From positions 1-41,021 of the forward strand of contig MU859314.1 in the NCBI GenBank assembly GCA_033297205.1: 41,021 nucleotides of DNA, written 5' to 3'. Below, piece after piece: positions 1-10,245 of the stretch. The notes beneath the pieces were generated by a model that was given only the letters and a program-made list of their open reading frames with translations, was not told the origin of the DNA and ran no database searches. The stretch's first letter is position 1, and every line of letters starts with the position of its first letter. The translations under genes were made by a program, and so were the position numbers. The DNA comes from Pseudoneurospora amorphoporcata (Eukaryota > Ascomycota > Sordariomycetes > Sordariales > Sordariaceae).

Positions 1-93
<93 letters not shown>
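1..93 (+). repeat. (AAC)31 microsatellite in the adh-1 5' leader
   Basis: An uninterrupted AAC trinucleotide repeat of 31 units runs from the first base of the window to about 12 bases before the adh-1 start codon. It therefore lies in the 5' untranslated leader if transcription starts upstream of it. The repeat is cut by the window edge, so its real length is unknown. It is complementary to the (GTT)11 tract behind the same gene. Confidence 0.95.
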
Positions 94-94
<1 letters not shown>

Positions 95-104
95 CACCTT
101 CACA

Positions 105-1238
105 ATGACCAGCTTCGAGATCCCAGAACAGCAATGGGCCCAGGTGGTCGAGAAGAAGGGCGGTCGTAAGTCGAGTGCCCTTTGTCATTAGCCTTGGAGG
201 CACTTGAAGCAAAGACTAACCTGTCCCTTCCTTCTAGCCGTCGTCTTCAAGCAGATCCCCGTCCAGAAGCCCGGTCCCGATGAGGTCCTCATCAATGTCA
301 AGTACTCCGGCGTCTGCCATACCGATCTCCACGCCATGAAGGGTGACTGGCCCCTCGATACCAAGCTTCCCCTCGTCGGTGGCCACGAAGGTGCCGGCAT
401 CGTCGTAGCCAAGGGTGAGCTCGTCACCGAGGTTGAGATCGGCGACCGCGCCGGTATCAAGTGGCTCAACGGCTCTTGCCTGGCCTGCTCCTTCTGCATG
501 CAAGCCGACGAGCCCCTGTGCCCCCACGCCCTCCTGTCCGGCTACACAGTCGACGGTTCCTTCCAGCAGTACGCCATTGCCAAGGCCGCTCACGTCGCCA
601 AGATCCCCAAGGAGTGTGACCTTGAGGCCGTCGCGCCCGTTCTCTGCGCCGGTATCACTGTGTACAAGGGCCTCAAGGAGTCCGGTGCTCGTCCCGGCCA
701 GTGGGTCGCCATCGTCGGCGCCGGCGGCGGTCTCGGCAGCATGGCCATCCAGTACGCCAACGCCATGGGCCTGCGCGCCATCGCCATCGACGGCGGCGAG
801 GAGAAGGGCAAGAACTGCCGCGAGCTGGGCGCCAAGGCCTACGTCGACTTCACCACCTCCAAGGACCTCGTCGCGGACGTCAAGGCCGCCACCCCTGAGG
901 GTCTCGGTCCCCACGCCGTCATCCTGCTCGCTGTCTCTGAGGGACCCTTCCACCAGGCAGTTGAGTACGTCCGTCCCCGCGGAACCATCATCTGCATCGG
1001 TCTCCCCGCCGGCGCGTACTTCAAGGCCCCCGTCTTTGATACCGTCATCCGCATGATCACCATTAAGGGCTCGTATGTCGGTAACAGGCAGGATACCCAG
1101 GAGGCCATCGACTTCTTTGCTCGCGGCTTGGTCAAGGCTCCCTTCAAGACGGTCGGCCTCAGCAAGTTGCAGGAGGTCTACGATTTGATGGAAGAGGGCA
1201 AGATTGTCGGCAGATATGTCGTGGATACCAGCAAATAG
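105..1238 (+). CDS. adh-1: Zinc-dependent alcohol dehydrogenase, ADH-1 type
   Basis: Exons 105-165 and 238-1238 encode 353 residues. The intron 166-237 has a GTAAGT donor, a GACTAAC branch and a CTAG acceptor. It is a cytosolic medium-chain alcohol dehydrogenase that interconverts ethanol and acetaldehyde with NAD(H). Catalytic zinc ligands are visible at Cys47, His70 and Cys157, and the structural zinc set at Cys101, Cys104, Cys107 and Cys115. The NAD-binding glycine motif GAGGGLG is at 181-187, followed by the AIDGG strand whose Asp usually selects NAD over NADP. Length and sequence match yeast ADH1-like enzymes and, from memory, Neurospora adh-1. The start context CACAATGACC suits a fungal start. 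The gene is convergent with the transpeptidase downstream. Codons end strongly in C, which suggests high expression. The reading is very secure; only the promoter is missing. Confidence 0.95.
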
Positions 1239-1267
1239 GAGGGGGCTTAGGTATCTGTTGGGCGGCG

Positions 1268-1300
<33 letters not shown>

Positions 1301-1664
1301 TCATGAGATGATGACGAATTTGTTATGAAATGTGTATATTTGGCGGGCGCACCGTTTTCTTTTGTTGGCGTGTGTGTGGTCGAGATGAGCATGAGCACGA
1401 ACGGATAAAAAAGAGGGTCGGTTTTGGTGGCATGTGGTTTGGTGTTGAACGGATGATGGGCGAGTTAGTGCGAGATATCCTATTGGTAATGTTAAAATTT
1501 CAAAAACAAACATATTCATCCATCAATCAAAACCGTGAATCATCATGGCCATTACTGTCTCTAGTATCTATTCGCTATGCATTATCCCAAAGCTTAGTAG
1601 GTCCCGTTCATCCCTACCCCCTTTCCACCTCCCACCATCCTCATCTCATCCCATCCCATCCCAT
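1239..1664. other. Convergent 3' intergenic region between adh-1 and the transpeptidase gene
   Basis: This stretch separates two convergent genes and should hold both 3' untranslated regions. It contains the (GTT)11 tract at 1267-1299 and T/A-rich sequence around 1480-1520 that could serve polyadenylation. No further gene is seen; the open frames here are short and low in complexity. Confidence 0.7.
1267..1299 (+). repeat. (GTT)11 microsatellite in the adh-1 3' UTR
   Basis: Eleven perfect GTT units begin 29 bases after the adh-1 stop codon. In the mRNA the tract would be (GUU)11, the exact complement of the (AAC)n repeat in the 5' leader of the same gene. Confidence 0.93.
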
Positions 1665-3504
1665 CTAAATAGTAAACCCACCACTATTAACCTGCCTAGT
1701 CTCACTCGCCGCCACAAACGTTCCATTCCCAAATCTCATCACCGCCTGCACCGCACTCAACCCGGGAGCCTGCCAAGTAACGTTGTGTCCTCTCCATTTC
1801 AAATCCTCGTACACATCCTGTCCGTACCCCTGCTCCACCAGCAACACCTCGGGCATCAACTGATCATGCAACCTTGGCGCCGCCACCGCCGCCCGCATCA
1901 CGCTTCCTTCGCCACCCACCCCGCTGACTTTTGGGTCAGTAGTGTTAGGATGCACATCCAGCCCTTCCAAAACATTAAACGCCACCTGCGTTGTGGACGA
2001 AATAATCCTACTCCCCCCCGCAGCACCGGTAGCGAACCACAAGCTGCCGTTGCCCAAGTGCTCGACCATCAGCGGGCAGATACTGGAAAGGGGCCGTTTG
2101 CCAGCCCGGATGAAGTTGTTGGGGGAGGGGACGAAGCCGAACGAGTTGTTCTTGTTGGGCTGGGAGAAATCATCCATCTCGTCATTCAAAATGATGCCTG
2201 TGTCGGGCGTCATTAGACGGGCACCGAAGAGTAAGTTGAGGGTGGTGGTCGAGGACACGGTAAGGCCGGAGCGGTCGGCGGTGACGATGTGGGAGGTACC
2301 GTGGGCTTCGGCTGCGTAGTTCTTTGCTGGGTCGTATTCTGATAGCGGCAAAGTGGAGTTGGGGAGGATTTTGGAGGCGATAAACTTTGCTGTAGCGGGG
2401 GAGAGCATGGAGGACTGGAAGGTGGTGATGTTGGTTATGAAAGTAGGGTCGCCAAGGGATTGGCGAGCGCCGTAGGCGAATTTCATGGCTTCTACGAAGC
2501 GGTGGTTGGTTAGGGACACGTCGGAGGTGAGGTTGAGGGAGGGGAATTGTTCCATGGTTTTGAGGATGGAAAGAGTTACGGCTCCTGAAGAGGGCGCGTC
2601 AGTGGCGAAGATGCGGAAGGAGTCCCGGTAGGTGATGTTGAGCGCCGGTTTGATGGATACCTCGTAGTTGGCCAGGTCCGAGTAGGTGAGGATGCCGCCG
2701 AGAGGTTGCAGGAGGGCGATGATGGAGTCCGCGATCGGGCCGGTGTAGAAGGCGTCGGCGCCGAAGAGAGCGATTTTGGCTAGTGTTTCGGCGTATCGTT
2801 TGCGCGTGATGGTGTCACCCAGCCCGAGGAGGGTGCCGTTGGGAGCGAAATCTTGGGCCCAGACGGGGTCGCGAGTCAAAAAGTCGTCTGATACAGAGGC
2901 GCTGGCCATGTACCGGACCAGATCCTCCGTCACTTTGAAGCCGTCCCTGGCAATCTTGACCGAGGGCAGGACGAGGTTGTGCCACGGCAGCCGGCCGTAC
3001 TTGCTGTGCACGTACTCGAGGCCGCGCAGCTCGCTGGGGATGGCGACGGAGCGGGCGCCGATGACGCTGGCGTTCGGGTCGTCGTTGTACATATCCTGGG
3101 TGGCGGCTGCGGGCGCGGTCTCGCGGTAGTCCACCGTCTCGTAGTTACCGTCTGGGTCGCGCACCAGCATAAAGCCGCCGCCGCCGATGCCCGAGTGGTA
3201 CATGCCGATGGTGCCGACGCAGAGGGTGGTGGCTACCATGGCGTCGGCGGCGGAACCACCCTTGCGGAGGGTGTCGATGCCAATCTCGGAGCATGTGGCG
3301 CTCTCGCTAGCCACGGCTCCCCGGTGACCCTCGGAAGAGGTGTTTTGGATCACCCTTTGGTACTTGGATTCCAAGGGGACGGCGGTGACCACGGAGCCGA
3401 GCTGGCTCAGCACAGCCAAGCCGCATAATAGAGGTGATATGTGAGCTGTTGTATCATGTTAGTGACTTGACACGTGAATGTGTAAAGGAAGTGAACTTAC
3501 GCAT
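1665..3504 (-). CDS. ggt: Gamma-glutamyltranspeptidase, secreted or vacuolar
   Basis: A protein of 594 residues of the Ntn-hydrolase transpeptidase family, which hydrolyses or transfers the gamma-glutamyl group of glutathione. I place the start at 3504: a 4-nt first coding exon (3501-3504), an intron 3446-3500 (GTAAGT donor, CACTAAC branch, ACAG acceptor), then 1665-3445. This gives an N-terminus MPHISPLLCGLAVL, a hydrophobic signal peptide. A start inside exon 2 would lose it. The autocleavage site is HGTSH with nucleophile Thr385, the first residue of the mature small subunit, followed by the family pattern DRSGLTVSSTTTLNLLFG. The oxyanion PLSS motif follows in RPLSSICP. Length fits fungal enzymes, and many N-glycosylation sequons agree with secretion. 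It is convergent with adh-1. Confidence 0.92.
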
Positions 3505-3823
3505 GACTGGCAAATGAAACGACGGTGATGGAGCCCGAGTTGTTGACCTCCTGAACCGCGCGGTTGTAATGGAGGGGTCCTTCAAGTCACGAAGACGGGA
3601 TGTATCCCACCTTCATTCAGCACGCCCAACGCCAGCAGAATGGAATGGATGTTGGCGATAAGGTAACACCGATTTTTTGTATTTTCAAGGCCTAAGAGGT
3701 ACCGAGTTTCTACCGACCGTGGTGACGATCAGCGCATCAAAATGGCGGAGATGCCGCTATAAGCCTGGATTTGGGGGACCTTTTCGGGTACCCGCTGAGA
3801 TGCAGTGGATACAGTACCTGCTA
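3505..3823. other. Upstream region of the transpeptidase gene, bounded by the transposon
   Basis: About 320 bases between the transpeptidase start and the TA target site of the pogo-type element. It should hold the promoter. I see no clear TATA box or known regulator site. The transposon lies only about 320 bases from the start codon, so it may have cut off more distal promoter sequence. Confidence 0.5.
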
Positions 3824-3848
3824 CAGTAACTATCCCTGCAGTTGCAAG
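3824..3848 (+). repeat. Left terminal inverted repeat of the pogo-type element
   Basis: This 25-bp arm is the exact reverse complement of 6295-6319. It is preceded by TA at 3822-3823. Confidence 0.95.
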
Positions 3849-4071
3849 TAATGCAGGTAGGCGAAATTTCTAGCAAAAGGGGGTGACTTGCAAAAAGGGG
3901 TAACCTATGTCAAAATGGCTAAAATCACATACATTTTTACCTTTTTTTACATCCCAACATCTCATCAATCGTCATCTGGGTTTTATAGTTAACTCTCTAC
4001 CCCTCTACAGTCTGTTTCATCCGCCTCAACTGCTGGATCTCGTCAAATTTGAGACAGTCTTTCTCGAGCGC

Positions 4072-5895
4072 CTAGTCTAGTATATCACCCATATACTTCA
4101 CAACCTCCTTGCTTGTAAGCGTGAGGGGTAGAGGCACGTTGCGGTCGTCCTCCTCCTCCTCTGCTGCTTTCTTCTTGCCGTTCTCTACCTGCCAATCAGA
4201 AATAACAGCATGAAGTACATCGTCAGCTGTTTTTGGCTCGTGAGGTACTTCGTTCTCGTCTTCGGGGTTGAGGAAGTTGGAAAGCGTCATACGGTCTCGC
4301 ACAGAGACGAAGTTGTTAACGCGCTCAAAGAGGGTATTCACGTCTAACGGCACCTCTTCAGTGGCCCCCATTGTCTCTGACCCATCCTTAACTACTGTAG
4401 ATTTAATCTAGCAGTTGTAAATGATCTTTCGCTTTACCTCTGAGAACTAGATTTGTGAAGTCTACTTTAGAGCGATCCTAAGATTCATCTCAAGGATGTG
4501 CTTTCTAGCGGTAGAGATCTGTATAAACTGGTTGCACAGCTAGTATAAGAAGTGACGACGGTAGTAAATCTTAAAGGTATTGATTATACCCTGATCTATC
4601 GGCTAATACAACGACGTGACGTTGGTAGGTAGAAATCTAATGATAATATTCGAAGGAGGTAGTGCCAGCTTGACACCCAGCTCGTGAGCAGACAGGCCAT
4701 CAAGCAGTAAAAGCACACGTTGCCTGGGCTTTTTACAGGCAATGTACATATAAAAGCATCGGAGCTACTCTTCTATGACCTTGCCTGTCATTCACACGTT
4801 GTCGTTAGCTCTCCAGACGATTCGTGCAGCAGCGAAGTTAAACCCGCATAACGCGTAAGGCTCTTTATATCTGTGACAAGGGCAGGTTTCTGAGCTTAGA
4901 ACAATAGTTCAATTCCGCTGATAATCTTCTTTGGTCTCGAAGGCCTTGTTGATCCCTTCAACCTCCAGAGGAAGGTTCAGTTTCAAGGCCTCCTTATACT
5001 AAAGAAGTTCGGTACAGAGCCTTATAGCCTCAGGCCACAAGGCATCAATCTAGCATTCTGCATACAAGTGGTTCTTCAACCATTCTCCTTCGTCCTTCTG
5101 ACGCCGGCCTTCACGCTAAGCCTTGACAACCCTAACCTTGGACTGTGGGCAAATGTCCGTGTGACAGTATCTCCCGATAGCCCAGACGTCATAAAACTCG
5201 TCACCGGTATCGTTAGTAGTAAGAGCAAGCGATATTCATAATTTATCTTTTGCACCTAGGCGAGTCTTTGAAGCAAGCTGGTAAGAGGTGGTACGCCGCC
5301 AAAATAACCCAGTTTCATCCATGTTGTATTGGTTACCTTTGGGAATAGTAGCAGCGAGAGCCCGTATCTCCTCCATCACTTAACGAATCTCATCGTCATC
5401 TTTAGGCGCTTCAGCTGCCTCTCCATAGAAGGCTCGTTCGCGGATGTAATATCGTAATCTGAAAAGGGCACACCACTTTCTCCTAAAGAGGGGCAAGGCA
5501 TTAGGTTTAGCAGGTTTATTATTGCGAGCTTCGGGGTACTTCATCCAGATCTCGCGTGCTTTTTCCTACAAAAGCTCGATAGAGGTATCTATATCCCACA
5601 ATTCCAAGCCAACTTGCCAACGAAATAGGATAGTCTCAAGAACTAGCCATTGCCCAACCCTTACACGTTTGGCATTAAGCTGCGTTACGGGCTCGTTGAC
5701 TTGAGTAAGAGCGGCGGAGTTTTTTGTCTTGTCGAGGTATTAAGAGATAGAATAGTATGGGATATTTACACCCTATTTCCCTTGGATCCAGCGGGCGGCA
5801 TGATTTAGTAAGGGCTTCGTTGTCTGCTGGTCAGCTCATTGCTGGAGTTGCAACCGCTGGTCCCAGGTCAACGTGGGATACTTGATCTTAGGCAT
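4072..5895 (-). pseudogene. pogo/Fot1-family DDE transposase, nonsense-riddled
   Basis: Read on the minus strand from the ATG at 5895, one reading frame of 608 codons can be followed to the stop at 4072 with no frameshift. It is interrupted by about 17 premature stops by hand count (11 TAG, 4 TGA, 2 TAA). The catalytic acidic residues survive: Asp193 in NMDETGLFW, Asp399 in LLLDGLSAHE and Asp434 in the PIDQG block. A stop stands where the family has Gln just before PID (CAG to TAG), and stops replace expected Trp in two other places, which is what RIP does. The last 99 residues (4072-4371) form an uninterrupted acidic tail. Spacing between the first and second Asp is unusually long (205 residues). 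Not functional. Confidence 0.9.
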
Positions 5896-6294
5896 CGTAC
5901 TACAGAGATAGTTAGTTAAAGAACAGGATCGCTAACAAATTTCTATAGGGAGTAGGTCTCTTACAAACAGGGTTGCAAGTGCTAGCCTTCGAAGGTGGGC
6001 AAAACGGTTGCACTAATAGAGGTGAGCAAAAGAGAGGAAATGAGGATAAATGAGGGTATTGAGTGTGCTGGCTGGCTGGGCTGGATACCAGAATCTAGAA
6101 TATTCTATGACCCTAACCCTGAAAATGGTGAGCCGTCAGCAGCTGTCACATGCCCAGATTCGACTGTTAACCACCTCCCAGTTGCAAATCTGGGCTGTTA
6201 CGGTTGCAAATTGCAGTTAGCAGTACTGGCTACCAGAGGTAATGCAGGCAGCCAGAATCCTGTGCAAAAGGGGGGGTTTTAGCAAAAGGGGGGC
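5896..6294. other. 5' subterminal region of the pogo-type element
   Basis: Non-coding element sequence between the transposase start and the right terminal repeat. It contains the paired GCAAAAGGGG-type motifs at 6264 and 6282 and several Trp/Cys-rich short frames that look meaningless. It probably held the transposase promoter and binding sites. Confidence 0.6.
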
Positions 6295-6319
6295 CTTGCA
6301 ACTGCAGGGATAGTTACTG
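6295..6319 (-). repeat. Right terminal inverted repeat of the pogo-type element
   Basis: Perfect reverse complement of 3824-3848, followed by TA at 6320-6321 (target duplication). Confidence 0.95.
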
Positions 6320-8790
6320 TAGGGGACAAATAGGTCTAAGCCCAAATGGACTTTGGTCAGATTCCTCCAGGGGTTAGTAGATCTCGTATCTCGAGCCGTC
6401 TCCAGATTGGCGATGAGACAAATTACCTACCTATCGAGAGAATTGGAAGAAGATGGATGGATCTTGTGATTCCATCGATGCACTCCGTCTCAAAGACAGT
6501 TTTTTGGTCGAACATTCCCGATTCGGACACGATGCACCAAACAACTGCAGCCGAGCTTTCAAACTTGCTTCACAGAAGCAGAGCAGAGCTGCTGCAACCT
6601 GCATGTGTTGCATGTAGTAATGTGCGGCTCACATTTGTGCATCTTGTTTGGTTGTTGTGTTGGCGAGACCGAGGTCATCATGTCTTTGAACCTTTTGGTG
6701 TAAGCGAAGTGTCACATAACCATCTGGGCACGCTCAACCCTAACCCTCTGCAAAAACACCCGTTCGTTGCCTTGGCTTATTCACCCGGCAGTTCGGCAAC
6801 CCAAGCTCGAAAACTATCGGCCTTCATCAGGGAGATAGTGTACAAAAGGTTGAGACGGCGGAAACTATGGCCTTTGGACTTTTGTGCAGAAGTGAAGAGC
6901 CGAGTCTACCCCCCGCGCGGTAGTGGTCTCCGAGGAAGCAGAAACATGGCGATGCCTGCGATGGATTCAATCTTGATCGTGTCTGAACTTTCTGGGGCTT
7001 CGCATGGCCGGCCTCTCCGCGGAGGCGGGGCTTGGCGGGAGGTGGACGCGAAAGTGAACTGGGGGCATTGAAATCTGAGCCTCGATTGTTCCGGGATGAT
7101 GGGGATGGTGGAGAACAATGTTGACCAGACGAATCACGGGTGATGCCGACCGGCTCGCTACTGTAGCTGGAAAAAGATGAAACAGCCTCCATCTTGTCTT
7201 CTCTCAACACAACAATTCTTCCCGCTGTTCACCCCTATGGCCCGACCACAGAGAACGACCTCTGGGAATGAGTGGCTACGAACAAGTGTGAATCATTATG
7301 CAAACACAATGTCGACGCCGAGAGAGGAGACTGACCATCTAGTTCTAATGGATGGTAGGACGGTGTCGCCATGCCACGTCCATGCCGTGTCAACCATTGG
7401 TCTGGTTTCTATATTAATGCACGGATACGGAAATGTTCAAAACACTCGCGTCAGCCGCCCCAACAACTTGCCCGCTCCCTCTTTAACTTGAGGTCGTCCC
7501 GTTGTTGTTGCCGTCAGGTGCGAGGGAACGGTGGGAGTCCGAGGGACCCCGCCGTCGAGGCCACTCCTCTTCACCTTCAATCACCCGATGCCAACTCTCC
7601 CTAACGGTAGATCTCGCGAACCGAGACTCAGCATCAAACGCACTCGGGCCTCAATTACCTCAACCAGTCTTTGCTGGCCATCGCTTGTCTCAGAGACTCT
7701 TCACTTGGACGTTCGGGGCTCGAATCCATCGTCCATCTTACGATCAACGACTATGAATACACGACACCAACGACTATCACCGCCCCCAAGGATGAGAAAA
7801 TCCATGACATTCATGCATGCTATTTTTCTTCTAGGAATCTCCAAGCACTTTTCTGTTCGTGCCGTTGGTTCGGCGCCTCCAGGCCCCCTCCAGGCCCCCA
7901 AGAATCTTGATCGGGAGGTCGGCATCCTGACCCCATTGGCCCGCTGTGGTTGTCTCAGGAAGTCTGTTCCTGCGTCTGCCTCCTGCTGGCACCCTTGTCG
8001 TGACAGGGGTGCCATTCGCCCGTGTTACAGAAGTTCTTGACCCAAGAACTCCTGGATTTCGCGAAACTCTCCTCGACAAGATGAACCCTCGTTCTCGTGG
8101 TGCCATTGGGGCCCCGGAGCCCCGGTACTCACCAGCATCACATCCGTCTCACAACGATGGTTACCGTCAGTCCTTCAGGTCTCTGGCAGTTCGACAACAG
8201 CGGAGAGACTGCTCTGTATGGAAAAGCCCCGGTCAGGTTTGTCAAGGTTCTGTGGAGCCCCTATCCAAGAGTCTTCCCAGTGGCCAGACGCTGCTAGTGT
8301 AGTGTAGCTGTGCCTCGTTTACATGCAGTGCCTGGCTTCCATCATCAACAGGGGTTCTTTTTCTCTTGGCTGTGGATGCGGGGAGCTTGTGACTTGGTGA
8401 GGGTTTCTTCTTTAAAGCCCCCGACGAGTCTCTTTCCCCGTCCTCTCACCTCCCTTTTGTTCTTCTGGTTTCCGTAGCTCCCTTCTTTTCAGCGGTCTGT
8501 CTCTTTACAAGTCAAGCATCATTCCTTTTGCTTGTCTCTCTCGTCTAGCCAGTCTAGCAGACTTCACTTGTCTTCCATTCTTCCCACCTTTACGTTCTCT
8601 GTTACGAGCAAGTGTCTTGAAACCTGCCAGTCTTGCGAAGTCGATCTTCGCTCTTTCCAAAACAACAAAATTGCCTGGGCGCAATAACCACTCATTATCA
8701 CCTTCAGACTACGTCTTTGAAAAAGAGGGAAAACAATCAACTCCAAGAACCACACGAGATACGAACCGATACATACATACATCAGTTAAC
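6320..8790. other. Gene-free stretch upstream of the secreted-protein gene
   Basis: About 2.5 kb in which I recognise no gene. Open frames exist on both strands (the longest, about 240 codons at 6346-7071) but they have no family motifs, no codon bias and no plausible splice context. A near-perfect hairpin lies at 7988-8013. From about 8400 to 8600 the plus strand is pyrimidine-rich, as in many fungal core promoters and 5' leaders, so the last 400 bases probably belong to the gene starting at 8791. Confidence 0.6.
7988..8013. repeat. Inverted repeat able to form a hairpin
   Basis: Arms GGCACCC and GGGTGCC continue inward as TGTC and GACA after one T.G wobble position, giving 12-bp arms around a two-base centre. 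No gene or family is attached to it. Confidence 0.6.
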
Positions 8791-10206
8791 ATGAAGTCCT
8801 CCGCCATTGCCCTCGGCTTCTTTGCCGCCCTCACAACTGCCTACTCTCACCCTCGCCATATGCACTTCCGCCGCTTCAACACCACTCTTCCCGCCGTCAG
8901 CTCTGCCGAAGCCGTGGCTAGCTCCTCCGAAGCTGCTGCCGTTGCCTCTTCTTCGGCCGTGGATCTTTCCACCGGGGCTGCCCTCTCTACTGGTGTTCCT
9001 CTTTCGACTGGAGTCCCCTTCTCCACCGGGGTCCCTAGCTTCCTCGACTCCGTCAATGCCACGACTACTGTCCCCGAGGCTCAGTCTCTCACCACCCTCA
9101 CCGTCATCGCCACTTCGATCGAGACCATCACTTCGTGTGCTGCCACCATCACCAACTGCCCTGCCAAGTCTGAGGATCTTGCTGCTCTTCCCACCGAGGC
9201 TCTCGCCACTACTGTCGTGACGAGGAGCATTGTCCTTACCGAGACCGTCTGCCCAGTTGCTGATGCTTCGTCCATCTCCTCCAGCGTTCTTGCTGAGGCC
9301 TCGAGCACCGGTATCAGCGGCTCCACCCTCTCCTCTGCTGCTCCCGTAACTGCCTCTTCCGCGACCACCTCCGCTGCTTTGACCACCTCGGCTCCCATCT
9401 TCAGTAACTCTACCACTGTTGCGCCAGTCGCTGCGTCGTCCGGTCTCACCACTCTCACAGTGATTGCTACTGAGGTTCAGACCATCACTTCCTGCGCTGC
9501 CTCCATCACCAACTGCCCCGCCAGGACCGAGGACCTCGCTAGTCTCCCCACCGAGGCCCTCGCCACCACCGTCGTCACCCGCACCGCTGTTCTCACCACC
9601 ACCGTCTGCCCCGTGGCCGATGCCTCCTCCATCGCCTCCAGCGTCGTCGACAAGGCCTCCAGCACCGGCATCCAGGTTACCGCGACCGCCGTCGAGACCG
9701 TCACCACCCCCAAGGCCATCACTATCACCCTCGGCGGCAACGGCAACGGCGGCAACGGCAACACTCGCGTCATCACCACCACCGTCATGTCCACCATCAA
9801 GAACACCGTCGTCAAGACCATCACCATGACCAACCCTGTTGCCGTCTCTACTTCCGCCACTGATGCTGTCGGTGGCGGCAGCCCCGCTACTTCTTCTGCT
9901 GCCGCTGGTGTCGAGGTTGATACCACCTCCACCATGACCACCACCTCTACCGGCACCAGGACTATCACCGTAGGCACGGGCGCCACCGTCACTTCCGTTG
10001 TCACGCAGCCTGCTTCTCCCAACACCGGCTCTGGCTCTGGCACTGGCGCTGGTTCCGACTCCGGTAACGGTTCTGGTTCTGGCTCTGGCACTGGCGCTGG
10101 TTCCGACTCCGGTAACGGTTCTGGCTCTGGCTCTGGCACTGGCGCTGGTTCCGACTCCGGTAACGGTTCTGGCTCTGGCTCTGGCTCTGACACTGGCAAC
10201 GGCTCT

Positions 10207-10245
<39 letters not shown>

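Larger units (their letters stand above)
3824..6319 (-). mobile_element. pogo/Fot1-type DNA transposon, complete ends, inactive transposase
   Basis: A 2496-bp element with perfect 25-bp terminal inverted repeats at 3824-3848 and 6295-6319, beginning CAGTAACTATCC. It is flanked by a TA duplication at 3822-3823 and 6320-6321, the target site of the Tc1/mariner/pogo superfamily. The flanking C and G extend the match by one more base at each end. Each subterminal region carries two copies of GCAAAAGGGG-type motifs, at 3873 and 3890 on the left and 6264 and 6282 on the right, in the same orientation at both ends. The transposase gene occupies the minus strand at 4072-5895. Intact ends with a broken gene mean it could only move with an enzyme supplied elsewhere. 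Confidence 0.93.

Noticed and set aside
234..1304. A 356-codon open frame antisense to adh-1, starting in the GTT tract
   Set aside because: It is a shadow of the strong codon bias of adh-1, with Asp/Gly/Leu-rich nonsense and no family motif.
3471..3476. CACGTG in the transpeptidase intron as a phosphate site
   Set aside because: A single hexamer in an unrelated gene has no context to support it.
6346..7071. A 241-codon frame downstream of the transposon
   Set aside because: No recognisable domain, poor codon bias and no supporting splice sites; probably chance.
7700..7740. Possible tRNA B-box (GGCTCGAATCC)
   Set aside because: No matching A-box or cloverleaf can be drawn upstream.
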